64,000 bases of DNA, from assembly GCF_036345155.1 (NCBI RefSeq), contig NZ_CP107772.1:7564001-7628000 (forward strand). Reading direction: 5' to 3'. Source of the DNA: Streptomyces sp. NBC_00582. Its GTDB lineage: Bacteria; Actinomycetota; Actinomycetes; Streptomycetales; Streptomycetaceae. The notes under the pieces are model-generated. The model ran no database searches, was not told the origin of the DNA, and was given only the letters and a program-made list of their open reading frames with translations. The position numbers and the translations under genes are program-made. This document shows, in pieces, positions 18,669-26,441 of the stretch; positions within the stretch are counted from its first letter, which is position 1, and each line of letters begins with the position of its first letter.

Positions 18669-19331
18669 ATGCGCGTCCTGATCGTCGAAGACCAAGCTGA
18701 CACCGCTGACGCGCTCCGGAGCGGACTCAGCGACCACGGGTTCGAGACGGAGATGGCGCACACCTGCCAGACGGCGCTGGAGCGCTACGCGGACGTGGAC
18801 GCCGTCCTGCTGGACGTCGGACTGCCGGACGGCAACGGCATGGACGTCTGTCGCACCATCCGCGCCTCCTCGAACGTCCCCATCATCATGGTCAGCGGAC
18901 GGGACGACGAGTTCGACCGTGTGCTCGGCCTGCGGATGGGGGCCGACGACTATGTCGTGAAGCCGTGCGGTCTGCGTGAACTCATCGCCCGTATCGAGGC
19001 CGTGGTCCGGCGTGCCGTCGGCGGCTGGGCGCGGCTGGGCGGCGGATCGCGCGTCGTCGGCCCCCTCACCATCGACCTCAAGCAGCGCCGCGCGTTCATG
19101 GACGGTGCGGAGATCGTCTTCACCCGCAAGGAGTTCGACCTGCTCGTCCTGCTCACCGGGGAGCCGGGCAAGGTCTTCGACCGGGAGGCGATCATGCGGC
19201 ACGTCTGGGGGCACCCCAGTGTGGGGGACACCCGGACACTGGGCGTCCACATGGTCAGTCTGCGTCGCAAGCTCGGGGCGCCGGAACTGATCCAGACCGT
19301 GCGCGGAGTCGGCTTCCGCTTCGTCCTCTGA
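18669..19331 (+). CDS. OmpR-family response regulator
   Basis: A 220-residue regulator. The receiver domain (1-118) has the acidic pair E7/D8, the phospho-acceptor D49 in LLDVGLPDG and the conserved Lys in VVKPCG. A winged-helix DNA-binding domain follows, ending with TVRGVGFRFVL, the usual OmpR C-terminus. The ATG at 18669 starts the canonical MRVLIVEDQ; longer frames upstream have no similarity. The partner kinase follows after 47 bases. Its place at the end of the polyketide cluster suggests, but does not prove, that it controls the cluster. Confidence 0.93.
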   Translation: MRVLIVEDQADTADALRSGLSDHGFETEMAHTCQTALERYADVDAVLLDVGLPDGNGMDVCRTIRASSNVPIIMVSGRDDEFDRVLGLRMGADDYVVKPCGLRELIARIEAVVRRAVGGWARLGGGSRVVGPLTIDLKQRRAFMDGAEIVFTRKEFDLLVLLTGEPGKVFDREAIMRHVWGHPSVGDTRTLGVHMVSLRRKLGAPELIQTVRGVGFRFVL

Positions 19332-19378
19332 GCATCGCCGCTCACAGCGTTCCCCACCGCACGGAGAGGCACACGTCG

Positions 19379-20347
19379 ATGCTCCTGCCCCTGCTCGCTG
19401 CCGTTGCGGGTCTCGCCCTGGCGGTCCTGGGCGCCGCCTACCGAAGCTGGTGCGTGCGGCTGCTCGGCTCACTGAACGCGGTCACCAGGACCGTGAGCCA
19501 ACTGGAGCGCGGCGAACCCGTGGAACTGCTGGCCGAACACACCGGGCCACCGCAGACCCGTGAACTGGTGGAGGCCGTCAACCGGATAGCCGCCACCGCC
19601 CAGGCCGTCGACGAGCGGTACCGCATGCTCCTGTCGGACATCGCCCACCAGCAACGCACCACCCTGCATCTGCTCGGCATCCGCCTGGAGAGGCTGGCCG
19701 CCCAACTGCCGCCGCAGAGCGCCGACGTACACCGGATGATCACCCATGACGTGGAGCAACTGAGCGCCACGGTAGTGGAGTTGAGGGCCGCGGCGACCGC
19801 CACCGTGAGTCCGCCCGTCGAGGTCGACGCCGCCGCCGTCGTCCGGGAACGGGTCGCCGCCTGGGCCGACGCCGCCGCCGAACGCGATCTGGTGCTCGGT
19901 GCCCCGCACGCGGGCGGCCGGGCGACCGTCCTGACCCGGAGCGGCACCCTGGAACGGGTGATGGACATCTTCCTCGACAACGCCGTCCGGATGTCCCGGC
20001 CCCGCGGCGCGGTCATCGTGCGCACCGCGGTGACCGACGGACAGGTGCACATACGGGTGACCGACGAGGGTCCGGGGATGACCCCCCGGGAGCGGGAGAA
20101 GGCCATGCAACGGGGCGGGTCCGGCGGCGGGGCCGCCCGCTACGGCATCGGCGGGAACGAGGGCTGGGGGGTCGGATTGTCCGTCGCCCACATGCTGGTC
20201 GCCTCCCAGGGCGGTGAGCTCACCCTGGAGAACGGCCCCGGGGGGCGGGGGCTGACGGTGCACGTGCGGTTCCCGCAGGTGACGTCGGCCGGAGCCCGCC
20301 CGCACCACTTCCTGCCGGACGTCCCGCGGGGCCCGGTCAGCCGATGA
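19379..20347 (+). CDS. sensor histidine kinase, short form
   Basis: A 322-residue kinase with one N-terminal hydrophobic helix (residues 2-21), a HAMP-like linker, a DHp helix with DIAHQQRTTLH (H90), and a HATPase domain. The ATPase motifs are FLDNAV (N box), DEGPGM (G1) and GWGVGLSVAHMLV (G2). No extracellular sensor domain is present, so it may sense inside or within the membrane, or depend on a partner. The H-box is unusual: QQRTTLH replaces the common ELRTPL. ACGGAGAGG is a good ribosome binding site before the ATG. The 3' end overlaps the convergent ketoreductase gene by 11 bases. Confidence 0.85.
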   Translation: MLLPLLAAVAGLALAVLGAAYRSWCVRLLGSLNAVTRTVSQLERGEPVELLAEHTGPPQTRELVEAVNRIAATAQAVDERYRMLLSDIAHQQRTTLHLLGIRLERLAAQLPPQSADVHRMITHDVEQLSATVVELRAAATATVSPPVEVDAAAVVRERVAAWADAAAERDLVLGAPHAGGRATVLTRSGTLERVMDIFLDNAVRMSRPRGAVIVRTAVTDGQVHIRVTDEGPGMTPREREKAMQRGGSGGGAARYGIGGNEGWGVGLSVAHMLVASQGGELTLENGPGGRGLTVHVRFPQVTSAGARPHHFLPDVPRGPVSR

Positions 20348-21083
20348 CGCCGCCGTCCACCCGGAGCACGGACCCGGTCACGTAGGACGCGCGCACCAGG
20401 TAGGAGACGCCGTCGGCGACCTCCGCCGCCGTCCCGAACCGGCCCAGCGAGATCGAGGACAGCAGGCCGTTGCGGGTCTTCTCGGACAGTCCACCGAGCA
20501 TCTCGGTGTCGATGAAGCCCGGCGCGATCGCGTTGACCCGGATGCCGAACCGGCCCAGTTCCTTGGCCAGGGAGCGGCTGAACCCGATGATGCCGGCCTT
20601 GGTGGCCGCGTAGTTGGTCTGGGTGGCGTTGCCGAGCACCCCGGACACCGAGGAGACGTTGACCACGCAGCCCGACTTGCGCTTCATCATGGGGAAGACG
20701 GCCGCGCGGCACACGTTGTAGGTGCCGGTGAGGTTGACGTCGACGACGTCGTGCCAGTCGGCGTCGTCGAGGCCGGCCAGGGGACCGTCCCGGACGATGC
20801 CCGCCGACGTCACGACCGCCTGCAGCGGGCCCAGTTCCTCCTCGGTCCGCGCCACCCACTCCCGGACGGCCTCCCCTTCGGCGACATCGGTACGGGAACC
20901 GACGGCGCGTCCGCCGAGTTCCGACGCCTCCTTCTCCAGCGTCCGGGCGTCGTCGCCGCCGGACCGGTGGCAGAAGGCCACGTCGAAGCCGTCCCGCACC
21001 AGACGGAGGACGACGGCCCGGCCGATGCCGCGCGAACCGCCGGTCACCAGGGCGACGGGGCGGGACTGCTCAGTGCTCTGCAT
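20337..21083 (-). CDS. 3-ketoacyl-ACP reductase (FabG-like) of the second KS set
   Basis: A 248-residue short-chain dehydrogenase. It has the TGGSRGIGRAV cofactor motif, the catalytic Ser in NVSSVSG and YAATK, and ends GSVLRVDGGVIG like FabG. It should reduce a beta-ketoacyl-ACP with NADPH. It is the last gene of the minus-strand operon and follows the Cys-less ketosynthase-like gene, but is separated from it by 197 bases with four strong inverted repeats. This is a different enzyme from the ActIII-type ketoreductase at 39765, and it probably works on the acyl chain made by the second KS. Confidence 0.88.
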   Translation of the reverse strand: MQSTEQSRPVALVTGGSRGIGRAVVLRLVRDGFDVAFCHRSGGDDARTLEKEASELGGRAVGSRTDVAEGEAVREWVARTEEELGPLQAVVTSAGIVRDGPLAGLDDADWHDVVDVNLTGTYNVCRAAVFPMMKRKSGCVVNVSSVSGVLGNATQTNYAATKAGIIGFSRSLAKELGRFGIRVNAIAPGFIDTEMLGGLSEKTRNGLLSSISLGRFGTAAEVADGVSYLVRASYVTGSVLRVDGGVIG

Positions 21084-21122
21084 ACATGTCTCCTGGTGTC
21101 TCCTGGAAACGGGCAGGGGGAG

Positions 21123-21270
21123 GTCCGTGTCCCGCCCGGACGGGCCGGGCGGGACACGGACGGGAGTCCCCGGTCCGGGCCCGGCGCCGCACCGGCGGGC
21201 CCGGACCGGGGGGCGGACGCGGGGGGCCGGGTTCCGCCCGCGTCCGCGGGCAGGCGTGGCCCTGCCCGCG
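21123..21270 (-). promoter_or_regulatory. tandem GC-rich hairpins inside the polyketide operon
   Basis: Four inverted repeats lie in 148 bases. (1) 21123-21139 pairs with 21145-21161, a perfect 17-base stem with a 5-base loop. (2) 21168-21183 pairs with 21196-21211, a perfect 16-base stem. (3) 21213-21223 pairs with 21237-21247, a perfect 11-base stem. (4) 21245-21254 pairs with 21261-21270, a perfect 10-base stem sharing 3 bases with the third. They sit between the ketosynthase-like gene and the ketoreductase gene. They could end or attenuate transcription, or protect the upstream mRNA from decay. No run of T follows, as is usual in Streptomyces. Confidence 0.7.
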
Positions 21271-21280
21271 CGCGCCGGGG

Positions 21281-22363
21281 TCAGGGGCCGGCGACGCGCA
21301 GCAGGGCGGCGGCGGCCATGCCGCCCGGGTCGACCGAGGTGATCACCGCGGTCCGCCCCGCCGAGGACGGGTCGTGCTCGGCCAGGCCGAGGACCGAGGC
21401 GATCTGGAAGGCCGAGGACGCCGAGTGTGTCTCGCCGATCAGGTCCGCCACCGGTGGGAGCACCGCGTCGGAGCCGAACACCTCGGTCAGCAGGGCGTGT
21501 TCGGCCCGGCCGGCCGCGTCGGCGGCACCCGAGGGGGACACCGCCCAGACCTGGTCCGGTTTCTCCTCGGCAGCGGACAGGACCCCCTCCACACAGCGCC
21601 CCACGGCGGTGCGCCAGTCGTCGTCGACGACCATCCGGGTCCGTACGGAGAGCACCGAGGCGAGCGGCCGGGTCCCGGGCGCCGCCTCCATGCCCAGCAG
21701 GAAGATCGCACAGCCCTCGCCGAGCAGGGGGCCGCCCTCGCCCTCGGGCCGCCCGTGGTGCTCCACCCAGGACCGGGCCGGGGAGAACTCCTCGGCGGCC
21801 CCGCAGAGCACCTGCCGGGCCCGTCCGGCCAGCAGCAGCCGCCGTGCGTAGGTCAGCCCGACCATGCCGGTCGGCCGGCCCGCGCCGATCGTGCTGTTCG
21901 GGCCGCGCAGGCCGTACCAGATGGCGCAGCGGCCGGCCGCGCCGTTCATCACCGCGTACGGGATCGTCGCGGGCTCCACGTGGTAGGGCTGGGCTCCGGT
22001 CAGGGAGCTGTGGGTGATCTCCATCGAGCTCTGCAGACTGCCCGCCGTGGTGCCCAGCACCAGCGCGACGTCGTCGGCACCGCCCTGCGGATGGTCGACC
22101 TCGTCCAGCACATGGCCGACCGTCGTGATCGTCAGTCCGGTCACCCGGTTCATCATGCGGGTGCCCTTGCGGCCCAGGCTCTCCCGCACGTCGAAGCCGG
22201 GGACCACACAGCCGTGGCTCTGGGGCACCTGCCACGTGTCGGGGTCCAGCGGCCCGCTCGTCGGCCGGCCTTCGGCGATCCCGGCGGTGAACGCCGCCCG
22301 CCCGGTCCCGAAGGGCGAGGTCGCCGACCATGTGCTGATCACCGGATACGGCATGCCGCTCAC
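21281..22363 (-). CDS. ketosynthase-like protein without active-site Cys (CLF-like partner)
   Basis: A 360-residue thiolase-fold protein, shorter than a normal ketosynthase (about 410). The GTG at 22363 overlaps the stop of the upstream ketosynthase (GTGA). Where a ketosynthase has its nucleophilic Cys, this protein reads NSTIGAGRPTGMVGL, and it also lacks the HGTGT motif. It is therefore a non-condensing partner, comparable to a chain length factor, that would form a heterodimer with the KS at 22360-23616. It differs clearly from the aromatic CLF at 40967, which has the usual Gln. It probably sets the length or identity of the acyl chain. Confidence 0.75.
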   Translation of the reverse strand: MSGMPYPVISTWSATSPFGTGRAAFTAGIAEGRPTSGPLDPDTWQVPQSHGCVVPGFDVRESLGRKGTRMMNRVTGLTITTVGHVLDEVDHPQGGADDVALVLGTTAGSLQSSMEITHSSLTGAQPYHVEPATIPYAVMNGAAGRCAIWYGLRGPNSTIGAGRPTGMVGLTYARRLLLAGRARQVLCGAAEEFSPARSWVEHHGRPEGEGGPLLGEGCAIFLLGMEAAPGTRPLASVLSVRTRMVVDDDWRTAVGRCVEGVLSAAEEKPDQVWAVSPSGAADAAGRAEHALLTEVFGSDAVLPPVADLIGETHSASSAFQIASVLGLAEHDPSSAGRTAVITSVDPGGMAAAALLRVAGP

Positions 22364-23616
22364 CGTGCCTCCTTGTCGTGACGGCCGAGCACGACCACGG
22401 AGTTGTTGCCGCCGAAGGCCAGTCCGTTGTTCTGCACGATCCGCAGGTCGGCCGGGACCGACTCGTTGGGCACGCAGTCGATCTCGCACTCCGGGTCGGT
22501 CTCGACGTGGTTGATCGTCGGCGGGATGAAACCGTGGGTGATCGCCAGTGAGCAGGCGATGGTGGCCAGCGCGCTCGCCGCGCCCATGGCGTGGCCCAGC
22601 ATCGACTTCAGCGAGATGGTGCGGGGCGGCAGATCGTCGTAGACCTCGCGGATCGCCCGCGACTCGGTCGTGTCGTTGGCCCTGGTGCCGGTGCCGTGCG
22701 CCGAGATGAGATCGACCTCGTGGGGGGCCACCCCCGCGTTCTCCAGCGCCGAGGTCATGCAGCGCGCGACGCTGGACTGGTCGGGGACGGCCGGATGGTG
22801 CGCGTCGCAGCTCAGCCCGTACCCGAGGACCTCGGCGTAGATCCGGGCGTCACGGGCGAGCGCCGACTCCAGGCTCTCCAGCATCACGACCCCGGCGCCC
22901 TCGCTGTTCAGCAGGCCCCGCCGGTCCTTGTCGAAGGGCCGGCACACATCGGGGGCGACCGTGCCCAGCCGGTAGAACGAGACGAAGTTCTTCAGGCAGA
23001 CGGCGTCCGCCCCGCCGCACAGGGCGAAGTCGGCGTCGCCGACCCGGATCGCGTCGAAGCCGTTGCCCACCGAGTAGTTGCCCGCCGAGCAGGCGGTGCC
23101 CAGGGTGAGCGCCTCGACGTCCGTGAGGGAGAACTCCCGTGCCACCGCCGCGGACAGCCCCTGCACGCCGAGCCGTCGCGCCAGCGCACGGTTCACCGCC
23201 GTCGAATCGCCCGTGATCCGCTGCGCCACCAGGGTGTCGGCGTCCCGGGACTCCCCGTCGGTGGTGCCGATGGAGATCTGGCCGCGCAGCCCGCGCAGAT
23301 CCGCGTCGGTGAGCCCGGCGTCCTCCACCGCCATACGGGCGGCCGCCACGGAGAACTGGGTGGCCCGTCCCAGCGTCTCCACCGGAGTGTGGTGGATCCA
23401 TTTCTCCGGCTCGAACGCGGCCACCTCGCAGCCGTTGGCGTATTCGAAACCGGTGGTGTCGAAAGCCGTGATGGGTGCCACGCGGCTGCGTCCGACACGC
23501 AGTCCCTCGGTGAACTCAGCGACACCCGTTCCTATGCTGGAGAAAACCCCGAGCCCGGTGATGACAACGCGTTGGGACGCCGGCCTGCGGTCAGCTCGGG
23601 AAAGAGCTGAATTCAT
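22360..23616 (-). CDS. beta-ketoacyl-ACP synthase of the second KS set
   Basis: A 418-residue FabF-type condensing enzyme with an intact triad: C176 in GTACSAGN, H307 in SAHGTGT and H342 in KSMLGHAMGAASA. The N-terminus RVVITGLGVFSSIG is typical. It clusters with a Cys-less partner, its own ACP and a ketoreductase, which sets it apart from the aromatic minimal PKS 19 kb away. Such second sets in aromatic clusters make non-aromatic acyl units, either unusual starters or side chains. No dehydratase gene is seen in the window, so a fully reduced or polyene chain would need one from elsewhere. Confidence 0.88.
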   Translation of the reverse strand: MNSALSRADRRPASQRVVITGLGVFSSIGTGVAEFTEGLRVGRSRVAPITAFDTTGFEYANGCEVAAFEPEKWIHHTPVETLGRATQFSVAAARMAVEDAGLTDADLRGLRGQISIGTTDGESRDADTLVAQRITGDSTAVNRALARRLGVQGLSAAVAREFSLTDVEALTLGTACSAGNYSVGNGFDAIRVGDADFALCGGADAVCLKNFVSFYRLGTVAPDVCRPFDKDRRGLLNSEGAGVVMLESLESALARDARIYAEVLGYGLSCDAHHPAVPDQSSVARCMTSALENAGVAPHEVDLISAHGTGTRANDTTESRAIREVYDDLPPRTISLKSMLGHAMGAASALATIACSLAITHGFIPPTINHVETDPECEIDCVPNESVPADLRIVQNNGLAFGGNNSVVVLGRHDKEAR

Positions 23617-23679
23617 GAGTACCCCTCATGGGTCGATTCCGGTTCCTTTTGATTTCCGACCCGGCGAAGACGCCGGCCG

Positions 23680-23949
23680 CTACCGGGTCTTCGAGCCGGC
23701 CTTCGCCTTCGCCTCGGACAGCACCTCGTAGATTCCTTCGAGGTTCACCATGCGCTTCATCTCCGCCTGCTCGATGGAGACCTGGAGGGCCACCTCGATG
23801 GAGGCCAGGATCTCTATGGACCGCAGGGAGTCGGCGTCGTGCTCCTCGGCCAGCAGGCTGGTCTCCGTGACCTCCTCGGGTTCCACCTCCAGAATGTCGC
23901 AGACGATGTTCTTCACGAGCGTGCGGGTCGCTGCGTCGATGACGGGCAC
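23680..23949 (-). CDS. acyl carrier protein of the second KS set
   Basis: An 89-residue ACP. The GTG at 23949 is chosen because GGAGG lies just upstream and the conserved domain begins there. The phosphopantetheine site is S41 in EHDADSLRSIEI, matching the D-S-L pattern, followed by the recognition helix IEILASIEVAL. It would carry the growing chain for the ketosynthase encoded next to it. The carboxyltransferase gene lies 115 bases upstream in the transcript. Confidence 0.92.
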   Translation of the reverse strand: MPVIDAATRTLVKNIVCDILEVEPEEVTETSLLAEEHDADSLRSIEILASIEVALQVSIEQAEMKRMVNLEGIYEVLSEAKAKAGSKTR

Positions 23950-24064
23950 GATGCCTCCAATGAGGAATGAGAGGGAATTCCCTACCAGCTTTCCGGTTCG
24001 GCAGGGGGCGGGCAAGGTGCCCACTTCTAAGATTGCGCGAAATCCGAAGGGCCGGGTGTCCTGT

Positions 24065-25630
24065 TCACTGCGGCGGATTTCCGTGCTTTCGGGACGGCAG
24101 CTCGGCGTGCTTGTCGGCCAGCATCGTCAGCGCGCGGATCAGCACCTCACGGGTGGCCGCCGGCTCGATGACGTCGTCCACCAGCCCGCGTTCGGCCGCG
24201 TAGTAGGGGTGCATCAGCTCGGACCGGTACGCCTTGACCATCTCCGCCCGTACGGCGTCGGGGTCGTCCGCCTCCGCGATCTGCCGACGGAAGATCACGT
24301 TGGCCGCGCCCTCCGCGCCCATCACGGCGATCTCGTTGCTCGGCCAGGCGAAGGTGAGGTCGGCGCCGATGGACCGGGAGTCCATGACGATGTACGCGCC
24401 GCCGTACGCCTTGCGCAGGATCAGGGAGACACGCGGCACCGTGGCGTTGCAGTAGGCGTACAGCAGCTTCGCGCCCCGCCGGATGATGCCGTTGTGCTCC
24501 TGGGCCACGCCGGGCAGGAACCCGGGGACGTCCAGCAGTGTGACGAGCGGAATGTTGAAGGCATCGCACATCTGGACGAAGCGGGCGCCCTTCTCCGAGG
24601 TGTCGATGTCCAGCACCCCGGCCATGGACTGCGGCTGGTTGGCCACGATCCCGACCACCTGGCCGCCCATCCGCGCCAGCGCGCAGATCAGATTGCCCGC
24701 CCAGCGCTCGTGGACCTCGAAGCAGTCGCCGTCGTCGACGATCTCCTCGATGACCCGGCGCATGTCGTAGGGCGTGCCGCCGTCCAGCGGGACCAGGTCG
24801 GCCAGCGTCTCGCAGCGCCGGTCCGGCGGGTCGTCGCTGGGGACGGACGCCGGATGCTCGCGGTTGTTCTGCGGCAGCAGCGACAGCAGATGGCGCACGT
24901 CCTCCAGGCAGGACTGCTCGTCCGCGTGCGCGAAATGCGCCACGCCCGAGGTCGAGCTGTGCACATCGGCGCCGCCCAGCCCGTTCTGCGTGATCTCCTC
25001 GCCGGTCACCGCCTTCACCACGTCGGGCCCGGTGATGAACATCTGGGACGTCTCACGGACCATGAACACGAAGTCCGTCAGCGCCGGACTGTAGGCCGCG
25101 CCACCCGCGCAGGGACCGAGCATCACGCTGATCTGCGGGATCACCCCGGAGGCCCGGGTGTTGCGCTGGAAGATCCCGCCGTAGCCGGCGAGCGCGCCGA
25201 CCCCCTCCTGGATGCGCGCTCCCGCACCGTCGTTGAGGGACACGAGCGGCGCGCCCGCCGCGAGGGCCATGTCCATGATCTTGTGGATCTTCGCGGCGTG
25301 CGCCTCGCCGAGCGCGCCGCCGAAGATACGGAAGTCGTGGGCGTAGACGAAGACCGTCCGGCCGTTCACCGTGCCCCAGCCGGTCACCACCCCGTCGGTG
25401 TACGGCCTCTTCGTCTCCAGCCCGAACCCGGTCGCGCGGTGCCGGCGAAAGCCCTCCACCTCGGTGAAGGAGCCCTCGTCGAGCAGCAGGTCGATCCGCT
25501 CGCGCACGGTCAGCTTGCCCTTGGCCCGCTGGGCCGCCGTCGCCCGTTCCCCGGGCCCGTCCAGGACCGACTGCTTCAACGCCGCCAGTTCCGCGATCCG
25601 GTGGTGCAGCTCCGTCGGGGGCGCGCTCAT
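24065..25630 (-). CDS. acyl-CoA carboxylase carboxyltransferase (beta) subunit
   Basis: A 521-residue AccD/PccB-type protein with the two crotonase-like halves of the family. The N-terminal KGKLTVRERIDLLLDEGSF, the oxyanion region GAGARIQEGV, and the C-terminal AYGGAYIVM and GAEGAANVIF are diagnostic. It transfers CO2 from biotin to acyl-CoA, making malonyl-, methylmalonyl- or a larger carboxyacyl-CoA. The matching epsilon subunit is encoded 8 kb upstream in the same operon (33866). No biotin carboxylase/BCCP subunit is in the window, so it must share the housekeeping one. It overlaps the KAS III-like gene by ATGA. Confidence 0.95.
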   Translation of the reverse strand: MSAPPTELHHRIAELAALKQSVLDGPGERATAAQRAKGKLTVRERIDLLLDEGSFTEVEGFRRHRATGFGLETKRPYTDGVVTGWGTVNGRTVFVYAHDFRIFGGALGEAHAAKIHKIMDMALAAGAPLVSLNDGAGARIQEGVGALAGYGGIFQRNTRASGVIPQISVMLGPCAGGAAYSPALTDFVFMVRETSQMFITGPDVVKAVTGEEITQNGLGGADVHSSTSGVAHFAHADEQSCLEDVRHLLSLLPQNNREHPASVPSDDPPDRRCETLADLVPLDGGTPYDMRRVIEEIVDDGDCFEVHERWAGNLICALARMGGQVVGIVANQPQSMAGVLDIDTSEKGARFVQMCDAFNIPLVTLLDVPGFLPGVAQEHNGIIRRGAKLLYAYCNATVPRVSLILRKAYGGAYIVMDSRSIGADLTFAWPSNEIAVMGAEGAANVIFRRQIAEADDPDAVRAEMVKAYRSELMHPYYAAERGLVDDVIEPAATREVLIRALTMLADKHAELPSRKHGNPPQ

Positions 25631-26439
25631 CGGCCCCGCCCCAGGACGGCCACATGGGCGGTGCCCGACCGGGGGTCGGTGTCGCACAGCACGAGGGTGT
25701 CGTACTCCTCGCGCCACCGCGTCCAGTGCTCGGCCAGAGCCGTCCAGACGCTGGTGCAGTAGCTGCCGGGCGGCACCCGGTGACAGTCGACGCCCGAGGG
25801 CAGGGCCCCGGGGTCGGTCCACGGGCCCGCCACCACCAGCGGACGGGGAGCCCCCGCCGTCAGCGCGGTGAGCCGCGGCCCGAGCAGTGCGGCGTCGCGC
25901 AGCCGGGCGACGGAGGAGACCTCGCCGAAGCCGGTCCCGCTGTCGAACAGCAGCAGGACGCCCGAGTCGCGCAGCGGGACACCGTCGTGCACCACGGGGT
26001 CGTGGGCCGGCAGCGTGGTCTGCTCCAGCACCGCCAGCAGGAACGCGGAGGAAGCACCCGTCCGCTCGTGCGCCGCCCCGATGCGCAGCGCGGTGAACGC
26101 CGCGCCGAGACCCTGTTCGGTGACCGAGAAGCACTGGTCCGCCCGCCCGCCGGTCAGCAGGCCCAGGTAGGCCGAGACCGAGCGGACCGGGTTGAGGTCG
26201 GGCAGCGCGGCGGCCAGCACGACCAGGTCGGGCCGGACGTCACCGGCCGGGAGCCGCTTGACGAGCAGGTCCGCCATCAGGGTGTGGCTGGCCTGGGCGC
26301 CCGCCCGCAGCAGGTCCTCGTCCAGCTTGCCGCCGAAGAGTTCGACGAGGTCGCGGTGGTAGCGCAGGACGGTCTGGTTCGGCTCGTAGGGGGCGCCGGG
26401 GGGTGTCACCACGGCGCCGGCGTGAAGTCGCAGAGGCAC
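25627..26439 (-). CDS. KAS III-like protein lacking the catalytic Cys
   Basis: A 270-residue thiolase-fold protein, shorter than FabH (about 320). The GTG at 26439 starts 2 bases after the stop of the intact KAS III gene, with GGAGG upstream. At the position of the FabH nucleophile (usually A-C-x-G-F) it reads TEQGLGAAF, so there is no Cys. The rest of the N-terminal half follows the KAS III pattern (LVVLAAALPDLNPVRS). Being paired with an active KAS III suggests a non-catalytic subunit or an altered acyltransferase. The exact role is unknown. Confidence 0.65.
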   Translation of the reverse strand: MPLRLHAGAVVTPPGAPYEPNQTVLRYHRDLVELFGGKLDEDLLRAGAQASHTLMADLLVKRLPAGDVRPDLVVLAAALPDLNPVRSVSAYLGLLTGGRADQCFSVTEQGLGAAFTALRIGAAHERTGASSAFLLAVLEQTTLPAHDPVVHDGVPLRDSGVLLLFDSGTGFGEVSSVARLRDAALLGPRLTALTAGAPRPLVVAGPWTDPGALPSGVDCHRVPPGSYCTSVWTALAEHWTRWREEYDTLVLCDTDPRSGTAHVAVLGRGR

Positions 26440-26441
26440 GG

